From assembly GCF_001571365.1 (NCBI RefSeq), contig NZ_BCTQ01000032.1:1-64000 (forward strand): a DNA stretch of 64,000 nt. The letters run 5' to 3'. This document shows, in pieces, positions 34,592 through 43,091 of this stretch (the first letter of the stretch is position 1; each line of letters begins with the position of its first letter). Origin of the DNA: Achromobacter denitrificans NBRC 15125. GTDB taxonomy: Bacteria > Pseudomonadota > Gammaproteobacteria > Burkholderiales > Burkholderiaceae_B. The position numbers and the translations under genes are program-made. Below the pieces are notes generated by a model that had not been told where the DNA came from, searched no databases, and was given only the letters and a program-made list of their open reading frames with translations.

Positions 34592-35461
34592 TCAGACGAA
34601 GCGGTTTTCGATCCTGCCGATACCGTCGATCTCTACGCGCACCACGTCGCCGTGCTTGAGGAAGCGCGGCGGGGTCAGGCCCTGGCCCACGCCGGCCGGC
34701 GTGCCGGTCGCGATCACGTCGCCGGGATACAGCGTGATGCCGCGCGAGCAGGTTTCGATCAGGGTGGGAATGTCGAAGATCAGGTCTTCGGTGTTGCCGT
34801 CCTGGCGCAGTTCGCCGTTCACCCAGCAGCGCACCCGGGTCTTCCGGCCGTCCAGTTCGTCGGCCGTGACCAGCCAGGGGCCCATGGGGCAGAAGGTGTC
34901 GAACGACTTGCCCAGGTCCCATTGCTGGTGGCGCATCTGCACGTCGCGCGCGGTGACGTCGTTGACGACCGTGTAGGCGGCCACGTGGCCCATGGCTTCG
35001 GCGCGCGAAATATTGCAGCCGCCCTTGCCGATCACCACGGCCAGCTCCGCTTCGTAATCGATTTTCTCGGAGATGCCCGCCGGCAGCCGCACGTCGGCCC
35101 AGGGGCCCACCACCGTCTGCGGCACCTTGGTGAACACGATGGGCCAGGATTCGGGGTTGGCGTCGTTGTCCTTGAACACGGAGTCGCGCAATTCCTTGGC
35201 GTGGGCGTGATAGTTGCGCCCCACGCAGAACAGGTTGCGGCGCTGCGCGGGCAGGGGCGCCTCGTGCGCCACCTGGTCCCAGCGCCAGGCCGGCCCGACG
35301 GCGGGCGGCAGGGCGCGCCCCTCGGCCAGCCATTCCACCGCGGTCAGCGCGCCGGCCGCCGCGAGCTCGCGCGGAAAGTCCAGCGCCGTGACCGTGTTGC
35401 CGTCGCCGGACACCACGCCCACGCGGCGTTCGCCATCGACCCGAAATACTGCGATTTTCAT
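34592..35461 (-). CDS. fumarylacetoacetate hydrolase-family protein
   Basis: A 289-residue enzyme of the FAH/HpcE superfamily. Members hydrolyse, decarboxylate or isomerise beta-diketo acids or acylpyruvates. Residues around CVGRNYHAHAKEL, the metal-binding IDYEAELAVVIGKGG (Glu-x-Glu), VVNDVTARDVQ and ITLYPGDVIATGTPAGVG are diagnostic. ATG 35461 follows GGGGAG. The upstream extension to 35638 would swallow the operator region. It leads the operon with the Bug protein and diverges from a GntR regulator with which it shares a pair of related sites. Confidence 0.9.
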   Translation of the reverse strand: MKIAVFRVDGERRVGVVSGDGNTVTALDFPRELAAAGALTAVEWLAEGRALPPAVGPAWRWDQVAHEAPLPAQRRNLFCVGRNYHAHAKELRDSVFKDNDANPESWPIVFTKVPQTVVGPWADVRLPAGISEKIDYEAELAVVIGKGGCNISRAEAMGHVAAYTVVNDVTARDVQMRHQQWDLGKSFDTFCPMGPWLVTADELDGRKTRVRCWVNGELRQDGNTEDLIFDIPTLIETCSRGITLYPGDVIATGTPAGVGQGLTPPRFLKHGDVVRVEIDGIGRIENRFV

Positions 35462-35499
35462 GCTTGCTCCCCGGGCGGCCCGTCGCCGCCCTTGATCTA

Positions 35500-35520
35500 A
35501 TACCAAAAAATACCAATTAG
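35500..35520 (+). promoter_or_regulatory. candidate GntR site near the FAH-family gene
   Basis: ATACCAAAAAATACCAATTAG contains TACCA twice at 10-base spacing. It matches, in opposite orientation, the site at 35602-35622 at 16 of 21 positions. Each copy sits near one of the two divergent start codons. Confidence 0.55.
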
Positions 35521-35601
35521 GCGAATAGGCCACCCAATTCTGGCAAAGGATATACCAAGTGAACCAGAAAGGGAGGGAATAAGCGCCCTGCGCTGCGCTT
35601 T

Positions 35602-35622
35602 TTAATTGGACTGATTTGGTAT
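35602..35622 (-). promoter_or_regulatory. candidate GntR site near the gntR gene
   Basis: On the minus strand it reads ATACCAAATCAGTCCAATTA and one more A, related to the site at 35500-35520. The mirrored arrangement suggests one regulator controlling both divergent promoters. Confidence 0.55.
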
Positions 35623-35651
35623 GATTGGCGCCAGCCATTCAGAGAGCATCC

Positions 35652-36320
35652 ATGGACAAAGCCTCCGCCTTGCGCGCGGTCATCATTGAAAACCTGCACT
35701 CCGGCGCCTGGCCGGCCGGGCACCGTTTGCCCACGGAACGGGCCTTGAGCGAGCAGTTCGGCATCAGCCGGTCCACGGTGCGGCGCACCCTGTCGGAACT
35801 CAAGAGCGAAGGACTGATCTCGCAGCGCGTGGGCAGCGGCACCTACGTCAATCCGCCGTCGTCACTGGCGCAGGTCGAGGCCGTGCTGCGCGGCGAAGTG
35901 CTGTCCACCAGCCCGGCGGAATTGATGGCGGCGCGGCTGGTCCTGGAGCCGGCCATCGCCGCGCTGGTGGTGCAGCACGGCACGCCGGCCGATTTCGCCG
36001 CCATGCAGAACGCCTGCGACGAAGCCGAGGCCGCGGCCGGCTTCGAGGCGTTCGAGGTCTGGGATGCCAAGCTGCACGAGCTGATGGCCACCGCCACCCA
36101 CAATCTCTTCATCGAAAAAGTGTTCGCCCTGATGACGGCGGCGCGGTCGCAGGCCACCTGGGGCGCGCTCAAGCGCAAGAGCCTCACGCCGGAGCGGCGC
36201 GAGTCCTACCAGGCCGAGCATCGCGAGATCGTCGAGGCGCTGCGCGACCGCGATGCCGAGCGGGCCATGGAGGCCGTGCGCCGGCATCTGCTGCACGTCA
36301 GGGACAATCTGCTGGGTTAG
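35652..36320 (+). CDS. GntR-family regulator, FadR/FCD type
   Basis: A 222-residue regulator. The N-terminal winged helix is LPTERALSEQFGISRSTVRRTLSELKSEGLISQRVGSGTYV. The C-terminal all-helical FCD domain carries the metal/ligand residues in FEVWDAKLHELMATATHN and EHREIVEALRDRDAERAMEAVRRHLLHV. ATG 35652 is preferred to the earlier in-frame ATG at 35625, which overlaps the operator region. It diverges from the FAH-family/Bug operon and probably senses its substrate. Confidence 0.9.
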   Translation: MDKASALRAVIIENLHSGAWPAGHRLPTERALSEQFGISRSTVRRTLSELKSEGLISQRVGSGTYVNPPSSLAQVEAVLRGEVLSTSPAELMAARLVLEPAIAALVVQHGTPADFAAMQNACDEAEAAAGFEAFEVWDAKLHELMATATHNLFIEKVFALMTAARSQATWGALKRKSLTPERRESYQAEHREIVEALRDRDAERAMEAVRRHLLHVRDNLLG

Positions 36321-36327
36321 GGGGGCT

Positions 36328-37245
36328 TCAGCGCTGGCCGCGCAGCCTGGCCAGTTCCGCCGAGAGTTCGGCCACGAGGGCCTGGGCGCGAGCCAGCGGA
36401 TCATGCCCGTCGAACGCGGCGGCGGGATCGGGCGCATCGGGCGCCGCGTCGGGCTGCGCCGGCGGCGTTTGCAGCCGGGGCTGGACGCTTTCGTGGCCCA
36501 CGCTGACATCGACGTCGAACACCAGTTGCTCCGCGCGGTGCCAGGTGGTGAACCATTCCAGCGGCCGGCCGTGCTGGTCCATGCCGCGGCCTTGAAGCAT
36601 CAGGAGCGGCGTGCCCGCGGGCGCGTCCAGCAGGTCCGCGAGCGCGGCGTCGGCCGCCACGGCACGGATCTGGTTGCGCCCCGCGCCGGGGCGCAGGCCG
36701 AAGCGCCGCGTCAGCACCCCATGCAGCGAGGCATCGGCCAGGTCTTCGGCGCGCAGGCCGGGAACGGCATCGGCGGGCAGCCAGGTGCGGACATAGGCCA
36801 AGGGCGCGTCGGCCACGTGGCGCAGGCGTTCCAGCATCAGCAGCCGGGTGGAGCCGAAGAACTCGGCCACTTCGGCCGGCGGTTCGGCGCGCGCGAAGGC
36901 CAGCACGCGCGTCTGCAGGGCAACGCCCGATTGGGCGAATTGCTCGTACAGGCCGGTGGAGCGCTGCACCAGGCGGCGGTGCTCCTGGGGCGCCGCGACG
37001 GTGGCGGGGCGCCCGTTCTCGCGCTGGATCAGGCCCTCGGCGGCCAGGGCCCCGAGGGCCTGGCGCACCACGCTGCGCGCCACGCCGAAGCGTTCGCACA
37101 GGGCGGCCTCGCTGGGCAGGGCGGCGCCGGCCGCGAGCTTGTTGCCGCGGATGTATCCGCGCAGCAGGGCCGCCACCTGGGCGTGCAGCGGCGTGTCGCC
37201 GGAGCGGTCAAGAACGGGCAATGCGTCGTGCGTGGCGGGCGCCAT
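36328..37245 (-). CDS. GntR-family regulator, HutC/UTRA type
   Basis: A 305-residue regulator. The winged helix is in LPSEAALCERFGVARSVVRQALGALAAEGLIQRENGRPATV, followed by a UTRA effector domain to about residue 245 (LERLRHVADAPLAYVRTWLP; LLMLQGRGMDQHGRPLEWFTTWHRAEQ). A Pro/Ala-rich stretch and a short coiled-coil-like end (ARAQALVAELSAELARLRGQR) form an unusual C-terminal extension. The gene starts 5 bases after pdxA2, with CGGAGG at its end. As last gene of the threonate operon it likely controls the palindromes at 40639-40665. Confidence 0.88.
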   Translation of the reverse strand: MAPATHDALPVLDRSGDTPLHAQVAALLRGYIRGNKLAAGAALPSEAALCERFGVARSVVRQALGALAAEGLIQRENGRPATVAAPQEHRRLVQRSTGLYEQFAQSGVALQTRVLAFARAEPPAEVAEFFGSTRLLMLERLRHVADAPLAYVRTWLPADAVPGLRAEDLADASLHGVLTRRFGLRPGAGRNQIRAVAADAALADLLDAPAGTPLLMLQGRGMDQHGRPLEWFTTWHRAEQLVFDVDVSVGHESVQPRLQTPPAQPDAAPDAPDPAAAFDGHDPLARAQALVAELSAELARLRGQR

Positions 37246-37250
37246 GGAAA

Positions 37251-38303
37251 TCAACCTCCGGTTTGTGCCCGCGCAGTTTCCCATACATGCGTCCAGCCCG
37301 GGGCCAGGTGCGCGGCGCGCTCGGCGGCCAGGACCAGGCTGTCTTCGCGGGCGATGCCCTTTCCGGCGATATCGAAGGCGGTGCCGTGGTCCACGGACAC
37401 GCGCACGACCGGCAGGCCGACCGTGATGTTCACGCCGTCGTCGCCGTACACCGCCTTGAAGGGCGCATGGCCCTGGTCGTGGTAACAGGCGATCACGAAC
37501 TGCCATTTGCCGCGCACGGCCTGCGGGAACAGGGCGTCGGCCGGGATCGGGCCGGCGGCCAGGATGCCGTCGGCATTGGCTTCGGCCACGGCCGGCGCGA
37601 GGATGTCGGCGTCTTCGGTGCCGAAGATGCCGTTTTCGCCCGCGTGCGGGTTCAGGCCCGAGACGGCCACCGGCTGGTCGCCGCGGCCCAGGGCCTTCGC
37701 GAACGAGCCGGCCAGGCGCAGCACCGCGCGCATGCGCGCCGGGGTCAAGTCTTCGATGGCCTGGCGCAGCGACACGTGGGTGGTGGCGTGGAAGATGTAG
37801 AGGTCGCCGGCCGACAGCACGAGCGAGAAGGTCTTGACGCCGAATTCGTGCGCCAGCAGTTCCGTATGGCCGGGCCACTTGTGGCCGGCGGCGTGCATGG
37901 CGGCCTTGTTCAAGGGCGCGGTCACGATGCCGTCGACCTCGCCGGCGCGCGCCAGGGCGCAGGCGGTGGTGACGAAGCGCACCGAGCCGTCGCCCGCGTC
38001 CGCGTTGATTTCACCCAGCTTGACGTGGGCCAGCGAGGGGCCGGCCTGCAGCACTTCGATCGTGCCCGGCGCGTTGCTGCAATCGGCCGCGCGGTCCAGC
38101 TTGCGGACGATGGCGGGATCGCCGCCCAGGCCGCGCACGGCGTTGGTCATTACGTCCACGTCGCCGACCACCAGCAGGCGGGCCTTCTGGCGCAGGTCGT
38201 CATGGCCCATCAGCATCTTGGCCGTGATCTCCGGCCCGATGCCCGCCACGTCGCCCAGGGTCACGGCCAGCAACGGCAGCTTGTTGGGTTGGGGTTGTGT
38301 CAT
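37251..38303 (-). CDS. pdxA2: PdxA2-type 4-phospho-threonate/erythronate dehydrogenase
   Basis: A 350-residue PdxA-family enzyme. LAVTLGDVAGIGPEI at the start, TAPLNKAAMHAAGHKWPGHTELLAHEFG, SGLNPHAGENG and CYHDQGHAPFK with metal-binding His/Asp residues are present. In vitamin B6 synthesis the family oxidises 4-phosphohydroxythreonine. Next to a DUF1537 kinase, however, the PdxA2 group oxidises and decarboxylates 4-phospho-D-threonate or D-erythronate to dihydroxyacetone phosphate. The context here supports the catabolic role. The ATG overlaps the kinase stop by four bases. Confidence 0.9.
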   Translation of the reverse strand: MTQPQPNKLPLLAVTLGDVAGIGPEITAKMLMGHDDLRQKARLLVVGDVDVMTNAVRGLGGDPAIVRKLDRAADCSNAPGTIEVLQAGPSLAHVKLGEINADAGDGSVRFVTTACALARAGEVDGIVTAPLNKAAMHAAGHKWPGHTELLAHEFGVKTFSLVLSAGDLYIFHATTHVSLRQAIEDLTPARMRAVLRLAGSFAKALGRGDQPVAVSGLNPHAGENGIFGTEDADILAPAVAEANADGILAAGPIPADALFPQAVRGKWQFVIACYHDQGHAPFKAVYGDDGVNITVGLPVVRVSVDHGTAFDIAGKGIAREDSLVLAAERAAHLAPGWTHVWETARAQTGG

Positions 38304-39517
38304 CGATTGAATCTCCTGTCGCGGATCGCGCGCACCGCGCGAACCAATACGTCTTCGGCGCCAAAACCGCCGGCCTTGGTCACCACGGGCAGGCCAGCGG
38401 CCGCGCCCCCGGTCAGCGTGCCCAGGGGCACGCCGCCCATCACTTCATCCACCAGCGCGATGCCGCGCGCGCCCAGCGCCAGCAGCACGCTGCGCGCGCC
38501 GTCGCCGCCGGTGGCGACCACGCCGGCCGCGCGCGATGCCGCGATCAACTGCGCGGCCAGGCTGCCCAGGCGTTGGGCGACGGTTTCCGAATCCAGCCCG
38601 TCCCGTTGCCCTTCGGGCGCCAGCAGCAGCACGGTGCCGGCCCGGGCGGGGGCCTGCGCGCGCGCCTGCAGCAGGGGCTGGCTCCAGGCCTGCCAGGCGG
38701 CGTCATCGGCCAGCTGGGCCAGCGAAGGCGTCCAGGTGTCGGCGCCCGCGGCCTGCAACGCGGCGGCCTGCGCGCGCGCCGCGCTGTGCTGGGACGTGAC
38801 CACGACCACGACGGGCGCCGCCTGGTCCGCGCCGGCCCAGACCCGGGCGAGCGGCACGGCCAGGCCGCCCGCGCCCACCGGCAGCGCATGCACGCCCAGC
38901 AGGCCGATGGCGCGCGCCAGGCGCTCCAGGTCCGCGTCGGTCTTGGCGTCGACCACCACCGTGCGGCCGGCCTGCCGGATGCGCTCGGCCAGCGTTTCCG
39001 GGGTGTCGCCGGCCAGCGCGGCCACGTGGGCGCAGCCCAGGAGGGTGGGGATGTGGCTTTCCTTCACCGGCGTGACCGGATCGGTGGCGGCCGAGGTCTC
39101 CGTGACCGGCTTGCCGTTCACAAAGAGGACGCCATCCTCCACCGTGCGGCCGGTGGCGGGGAATGCGGGGCAGATGACCGCTACCGTGTCCGGGCCCCAG
39201 GCTTCGCGCGCCGCGTCGACCTCGGCCTTGAAGGCGCCGCGCAAGGTGGAGTCCACTTTCTTGTACAGGCGCGATACGCCGGCGGCGCGCAGTCGTTGCA
39301 CGTTTTGCCGCACGACCCGCGCCGCCTCGGCGGCGGACAGGGCGCGGCTGTTGGTGGTCACGGCCAGCACTTCCACGCCGGCCGTGGCCGGTCCGGACAG
39401 CGCTTCGTCCGCGTCGCCGATGGACAGGTGCGTGCTCCAGCCGGCGCGAACGAACTGCACCGCGGTGTCGCCCGACCCGGTCAGGTCGTCGGCGACGATG
39501 GCGATCGTAGGATTCAA
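38300..39517 (-). CDS. dtnK: four-carbon acid sugar kinase (DUF1537, DtnK-like)
   Basis: A 405-residue kinase phosphorylating D-threonate or a similar four-carbon sugar acid at the 4-position. The N-terminal IVADDLTGSGDTAVQF and YKKVDSTLRGAFKAEVDA are signature segments, and the C-terminal nucleotide domain shows VVATGGDGARSVLLALGARGIALVDEV and GGVPLGTLTGG. The start is TTG 39517 within a TTGA overlap with the permease stop, and the stop overlaps pdxA2. The exact stereoisomer used is inferred from the family only. Confidence 0.9.
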   Translation of the reverse strand: MNPTIAIVADDLTGSGDTAVQFVRAGWSTHLSIGDADEALSGPATAGVEVLAVTTNSRALSAAEAARVVRQNVQRLRAAGVSRLYKKVDSTLRGAFKAEVDAAREAWGPDTVAVICPAFPATGRTVEDGVLFVNGKPVTETSAATDPVTPVKESHIPTLLGCAHVAALAGDTPETLAERIRQAGRTVVVDAKTDADLERLARAIGLLGVHALPVGAGGLAVPLARVWAGADQAAPVVVVVTSQHSAARAQAAALQAAGADTWTPSLAQLADDAAWQAWSQPLLQARAQAPARAGTVLLLAPEGQRDGLDSETVAQRLGSLAAQLIAASRAAGVVATGGDGARSVLLALGARGIALVDEVMGGVPLGTLTGGAAAGLPVVTKAGGFGAEDVLVRAVRAIRDRRFNR

Positions 39518-40545
39518 AGCGCCTCCCCGCGCGCTTCGCGCAGGCTGGCGGGCAGGCCTTCCGGCGTATCCGCGTCCTCGGACTTGAGTTCACCCGCGCG
39601 CTTGAGGAAGTACGAGGCCAGCACCGGCGCCAGGATGGAACTGATCAGCACGCAGGCCGCGACCTGCGCGGTGGCGGTCGACACGTACTGCTGGAAGTTG
39701 GGGTCGGCCGCCGCCACCACCGCGGGGGTGGCGATGGCGTTGCCGGCGGTGGTGCCGGCCGCGAAGCCCAGGCCGCTCTTGCCGCCTCGGCGCAGGATCA
39801 GGCGGTAGCCCAGGTAGACCAGGCCGCCGGTGATCGGGCTGATGATCAGGCCCAGGATCAGGCCGCTGATGCCGCCGCTGACGACGGCGCCCAGGTTGAT
39901 GCCGGTGCCCAGCGCGAAGGCGAAGAACGGGATGACGATGTTGGGCACGGGCTTGAGCACGTCGCGCCACTTGGGATCCAGGTTGCCGACCACCACGCCC
40001 AGCAGGAAGGGCACCAGCGCCGCCACCAGGGCGATCATCGGGATGTCGGCCAGGCCCGAGGCGCCCAGGAACAGCAGGCTGAAGAAGGGGCCGTCGTTGA
40101 CCGCGCTGGCCACGTAGGCGCCGCGGTCGCGGGCATCGCCGTATTGACCGGTATAGGCCAGCCACAGTCCGCCGTTGCTGTTGTCGAAGGCCGCCAGCAT
40201 CGCCAGGATGGAAACGCCCAGCACGCCGTCCAGGCCGACGTAGCTGCCCAGGATGATGATGAGGGTGGCGGGCACGATGGTCTTCATCAGCAGGATGGTG
40301 CCCGCGGTGGCGAGGATCGGGCCGCCCGTGCGCGTATTGACCTGGGTGCCGGTGGCGAAGATCAACAGCGCGATCAGGGGCAGGGCGCTGTTCTTGAACA
40401 AGGCGGTGGTGAAGCCGCCGATCGCCAGCGCGTCGGGGGCGAAGGTGCCGATCAGGGAACCCAGGATCAGCGGCACCAGCATCAATCCTCCGGGGATTTT
40501 CTGCATCGTGCCAAAAAAGGGCGAGCGCGAAGTTTCGGTCGACAC
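39514..40545 (-). CDS. kdgT: KdgT-family sugar-acid permease
   Basis: A 343-residue inner membrane transporter with about ten hydrophobic segments and the family start KIPGGLMLVPLILGSLIGTFAP; SILAMLAAFDNSNGGLWLAYTGQYGD and AVNDGPFFSLLFLGASG are well conserved. KdgT carries 2-keto-3-deoxygluconate in enterobacteria; next to dtnK-pdxA2 it more likely imports threonate or erythronate. The start is GTG 40545 after GGAG. It heads the kdgT-dtnK-pdxA2-gntR operon. Confidence 0.9.
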   Translation of the reverse strand: MSTETSRSPFFGTMQKIPGGLMLVPLILGSLIGTFAPDALAIGGFTTALFKNSALPLIALLIFATGTQVNTRTGGPILATAGTILLMKTIVPATLIIILGSYVGLDGVLGVSILAMLAAFDNSNGGLWLAYTGQYGDARDRGAYVASAVNDGPFFSLLFLGASGLADIPMIALVAALVPFLLGVVVGNLDPKWRDVLKPVPNIVIPFFAFALGTGINLGAVVSGGISGLILGLIISPITGGLVYLGYRLILRRGGKSGLGFAAGTTAGNAIATPAVVAAADPNFQQYVSTATAQVAACVLISSILAPVLASYFLKRAGELKSEDADTPEGLPASLREARGEAL

Positions 40546-40638
40546 TGTCGGAGTCTCCAGGACGGTTTTTCGGGTTGCAGACGTTCGTATGCGCGTCTGT
40601 CAGACGGTTGAAAAGACGAGGAAAAACCGTAGTGTACA

Positions 40639-40665
40639 CCTGTACGTACAGCATGTACGTACAGG
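40639..40665. promoter_or_regulatory. double palindrome, probable GntR operator of the threonate operon
   Basis: CCTGTACGTACA and TGTACGTACAGG form perfect 12-base arms around GCA, and each arm contains the self-complementary TGTACGTACA. A further TGTACA word lies at 40633-40638. The site is about 95 bases before the kdgT start, where a dimer pair of the operon's own GntR protein could act. Confidence 0.75.
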
Positions 40666-40721
40666 TTTTCCCGCCCTGGAGCGGCCCCGCGGATCCTGCC
40701 GGCGGATTGTAGAAGCGGATG

Positions 40722-42839
40722 CTAGAAGCGGTAGGCGCCGCTGAGCATGACCGTGCGGCGCGCGCCGTAGAAGCAGTCGCCGCGGTCCAGGCAGACCACC
40801 TCGTAGGTGCGGTCGGCGATGTTGTTCACGTTGAGGGCATAGCGCCACGGCCCGTTGTCGTAGCTGAGCATGGCGTCGAACAACGTGACGGCGGGCGTTT
40901 CGGGCGCGCCGCCGTCGCGGAAGGCCGACAAGTAGCGCGCGCCCGCGCCCACCGCGAAGCCGGGCTGGCCGGCCAGCGCGAAACGGTATTTCCCCCACAG
41001 GGACGCCATGTGCTTGGGCTGCGCCTCCAGCTGCGGGTCCAGATCCGTGTAGATGTAGTTGGCGATCACGTCCAGCTCCTTGGTGACGCGGCCGCGCAGC
41101 TCCAGTTCCACGCCGCGCGTGCGCGTCTTGCCGGCCTGCAGCTGGTTGTTGGGGTTGTTCGGGTCGTTGGTCTGGCGGTTCTTCTCGCGCAGGTCGTAGG
41201 CGGCCGCGGTGAACTCGATGTCGGCGTCCTTCGGCATGTACTTGATCCCGGCTTCCACCTGCTTGCCACGCATCGGCTTCCAGCGCTGGTTATAGAAGTC
41301 GGCGCCGGCGATCGGGGTGAACGATTCGCTGTAGCTGAGATAGGGCGACCAGCCGTTGTCGGCGGCATACATCAGGCCGAAGCGCTTGGTCGTGGCCAGG
41401 TCCGTTTCCCGGTCCTGGCCTTCGGTGGTGCTGTCGGCGCGGTCGCGGCGGATGCCCGCCAGGAAGATCCAGTTGCGGTCGAACTTGATCTGGTCCTGCG
41501 CATAGAAGCCCAGCTGTTGCTGGTTTTGCTTGGGCGTGTCGGACAGCTCGTAAGCGGGCACGTTGCCGTACTCGGGATGGAACAGGTTGAGCGGCGAGCC
41601 GGCGCCGCCGGCCGTCTTGCTGGTTTCGCGGTAGCGCGAGTAGTCCATGCCGAAGATCACCGTGTGCTCGGTGCGGCCCCAGTTCAGCTTGCCTTCGAGG
41701 TTCTGGTCGGCCAGCAGGGTGCGCATGCGCGGCTTGTTGACGTAGAAGATGCGGTCGACGGTGGTCTGCTCGGGATCGATGTAGGAATCGCCGCGGCGCG
41801 CCCCGTAGACGTTGGGATAAAGCGTCTTGTAGTCGACGCTGCTGACCGTGTTGCGGAAATTCTGGCGGACTTTCCAGGTGTCGTTGAACCGGTGCTCGAA
41901 CAGCCAGCCCACGCTGAACTGCTCGGTGTCGTAGGCGTCGAAGCCGGGTTCGCTGGCGAAGCGCCGCGTCGGGATGCGGCCGTTGGGGTTCTCCTGCACC
42001 GAGCCGCTCCACGGCAGGAACGATTGCGTGGTGCCGGCGCGGTCCTTCTGCCAGGTGGCCTGGAACGTCAGCGAGGTGGCGGCGCTGGGGCGCCAGGTCA
42101 GCGAGGGGGCCAGCATCAGGCGGTCGTCCGGCGCGTACTGCACTTGCGTGTCGCTATCGCGCCCCACGGCGATGACGCGGTACAGCCACTGCCCGTCCTC
42201 GCTGGCCGGGCCGGTCAGGTCGGCCTGGATCTCGCGGCGGTCGTGGTTGCCCAGCACCACGCCGATCTCGCCCTGCCTTTCCTCCAGGGGCCGCTTGCTG
42301 ACCAGGTTGACGATGCCGCCGGTACTGCCCTGTCCGTACAGCATCGACGAGGGGCCGCGCAGCACTTCCACGCGTTCCATCGCATACACCTCGGTGCGCG
42401 GATTGTTGAAGCTGAAATACTGGCGCAGCCCGTCCAGGTACTGGACCGGCTCGACGCCGCGGATGCGGACGTAGTCGGCGCGGTTGTCCACGCCGTAGGC
42501 GTTCGGCCGCACTCCGGCGGCATAGTTCATGGTGTCCTGGATGTTCTGCGCGCCCTGGTCCACGATCTGGTCGCGGGGGATCACGGTGATGGCCTGGGGC
42601 GTTTCCGACAGCGGGGTGTCGGTCTTGGTGCCGGCGGCGCTGCGCGTGGCCACGTAGCCTTCGACCGGGCCGGTGGCGGTTTCGCCCGTGCCGGTGACCT
42701 GCACGGCGGGCAGGATGGTGGCGGGTTCGGCGGTCTGGGCCTGAGCGGCGGCGCCCAGGCAGGCGGCCAGCGCGGCGGCGATGGGCAACAGGGCCAGCGG
42801 CCGCGCCGGCCGGGCGGCCGGATAGGAATGGCGTTTCAA
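40722..42839 (-). CDS. TonB-dependent siderophore receptor, FhuA/FhuE-like
   Basis: A 705-residue outer membrane receptor. The signal peptide runs to about residue 34 (LLPIAAALAACLGAAAQAQ). The plug contains SETPQAITVIPRDQIVDQGAQNIQDTMNYAAGV and MERVEVLRGPSSMLYGQGSTGGIVNLVSKRP, followed by a 22-strand-type barrel. The C-terminus CFYGARRTVMLSGAYRF with its last Phe is typical of ferrichrome-type receptors. I chose TTG 42839 because GGGGAG stands just before it; the in-frame ATG at 42896 lies inside the Fur-box region. No siderophore synthesis genes are near, so it probably takes up a xenosiderophore. Confidence 0.9.
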   Translation of the reverse strand: MKRHSYPAARPARPLALLPIAAALAACLGAAAQAQTAEPATILPAVQVTGTGETATGPVEGYVATRSAAGTKTDTPLSETPQAITVIPRDQIVDQGAQNIQDTMNYAAGVRPNAYGVDNRADYVRIRGVEPVQYLDGLRQYFSFNNPRTEVYAMERVEVLRGPSSMLYGQGSTGGIVNLVSKRPLEERQGEIGVVLGNHDRREIQADLTGPASEDGQWLYRVIAVGRDSDTQVQYAPDDRLMLAPSLTWRPSAATSLTFQATWQKDRAGTTQSFLPWSGSVQENPNGRIPTRRFASEPGFDAYDTEQFSVGWLFEHRFNDTWKVRQNFRNTVSSVDYKTLYPNVYGARRGDSYIDPEQTTVDRIFYVNKPRMRTLLADQNLEGKLNWGRTEHTVIFGMDYSRYRETSKTAGGAGSPLNLFHPEYGNVPAYELSDTPKQNQQQLGFYAQDQIKFDRNWIFLAGIRRDRADSTTEGQDRETDLATTKRFGLMYAADNGWSPYLSYSESFTPIAGADFYNQRWKPMRGKQVEAGIKYMPKDADIEFTAAAYDLREKNRQTNDPNNPNNQLQAGKTRTRGVELELRGRVTKELDVIANYIYTDLDPQLEAQPKHMASLWGKYRFALAGQPGFAVGAGARYLSAFRDGGAPETPAVTLFDAMLSYDNGPWRYALNVNNIADRTYEVVCLDRGDCFYGARRTVMLSGAYRF

Positions 42840-42897
42840 GAGATCTCCCCAGCGGCCGCGGGGCGACCGGCTTTCAATTAAATATACGAATAACAAC

Positions 42898-42916
42898 GAT
42901 AATTATTATTAATTGA
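42898..42916. promoter_or_regulatory. probable Fur box
   Basis: GATAATTATTATTAATTGA resembles the 19-base Fur consensus built of GATAAT units. It lies 59 bases before the receptor start, so iron repression is likely. Confidence 0.65.
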
Positions 42917-43091
42917 TTCACCGGCGGCTGTCAGGATACGGGCCGATCCCAGATGTAAGAAAGCCCTGCGGGGCAGGGCGGGCGGCCGCGCCGCGAGCCG
43001 AAAAAGCGCCGTGCTATCAGCGGCTTGGCGGCGGCGGGCGGAGCGCCGGGGTTCCGTCGCCGATTGTTGGCGCGGCGCGACAGATGCCCGT

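Noticed and set aside
36401..37099. Alternative minus-strand frame inside gntR.
   Set aside because: Arg/Pro/Gly-rich shadow of the real UTRA regulator with no motif.
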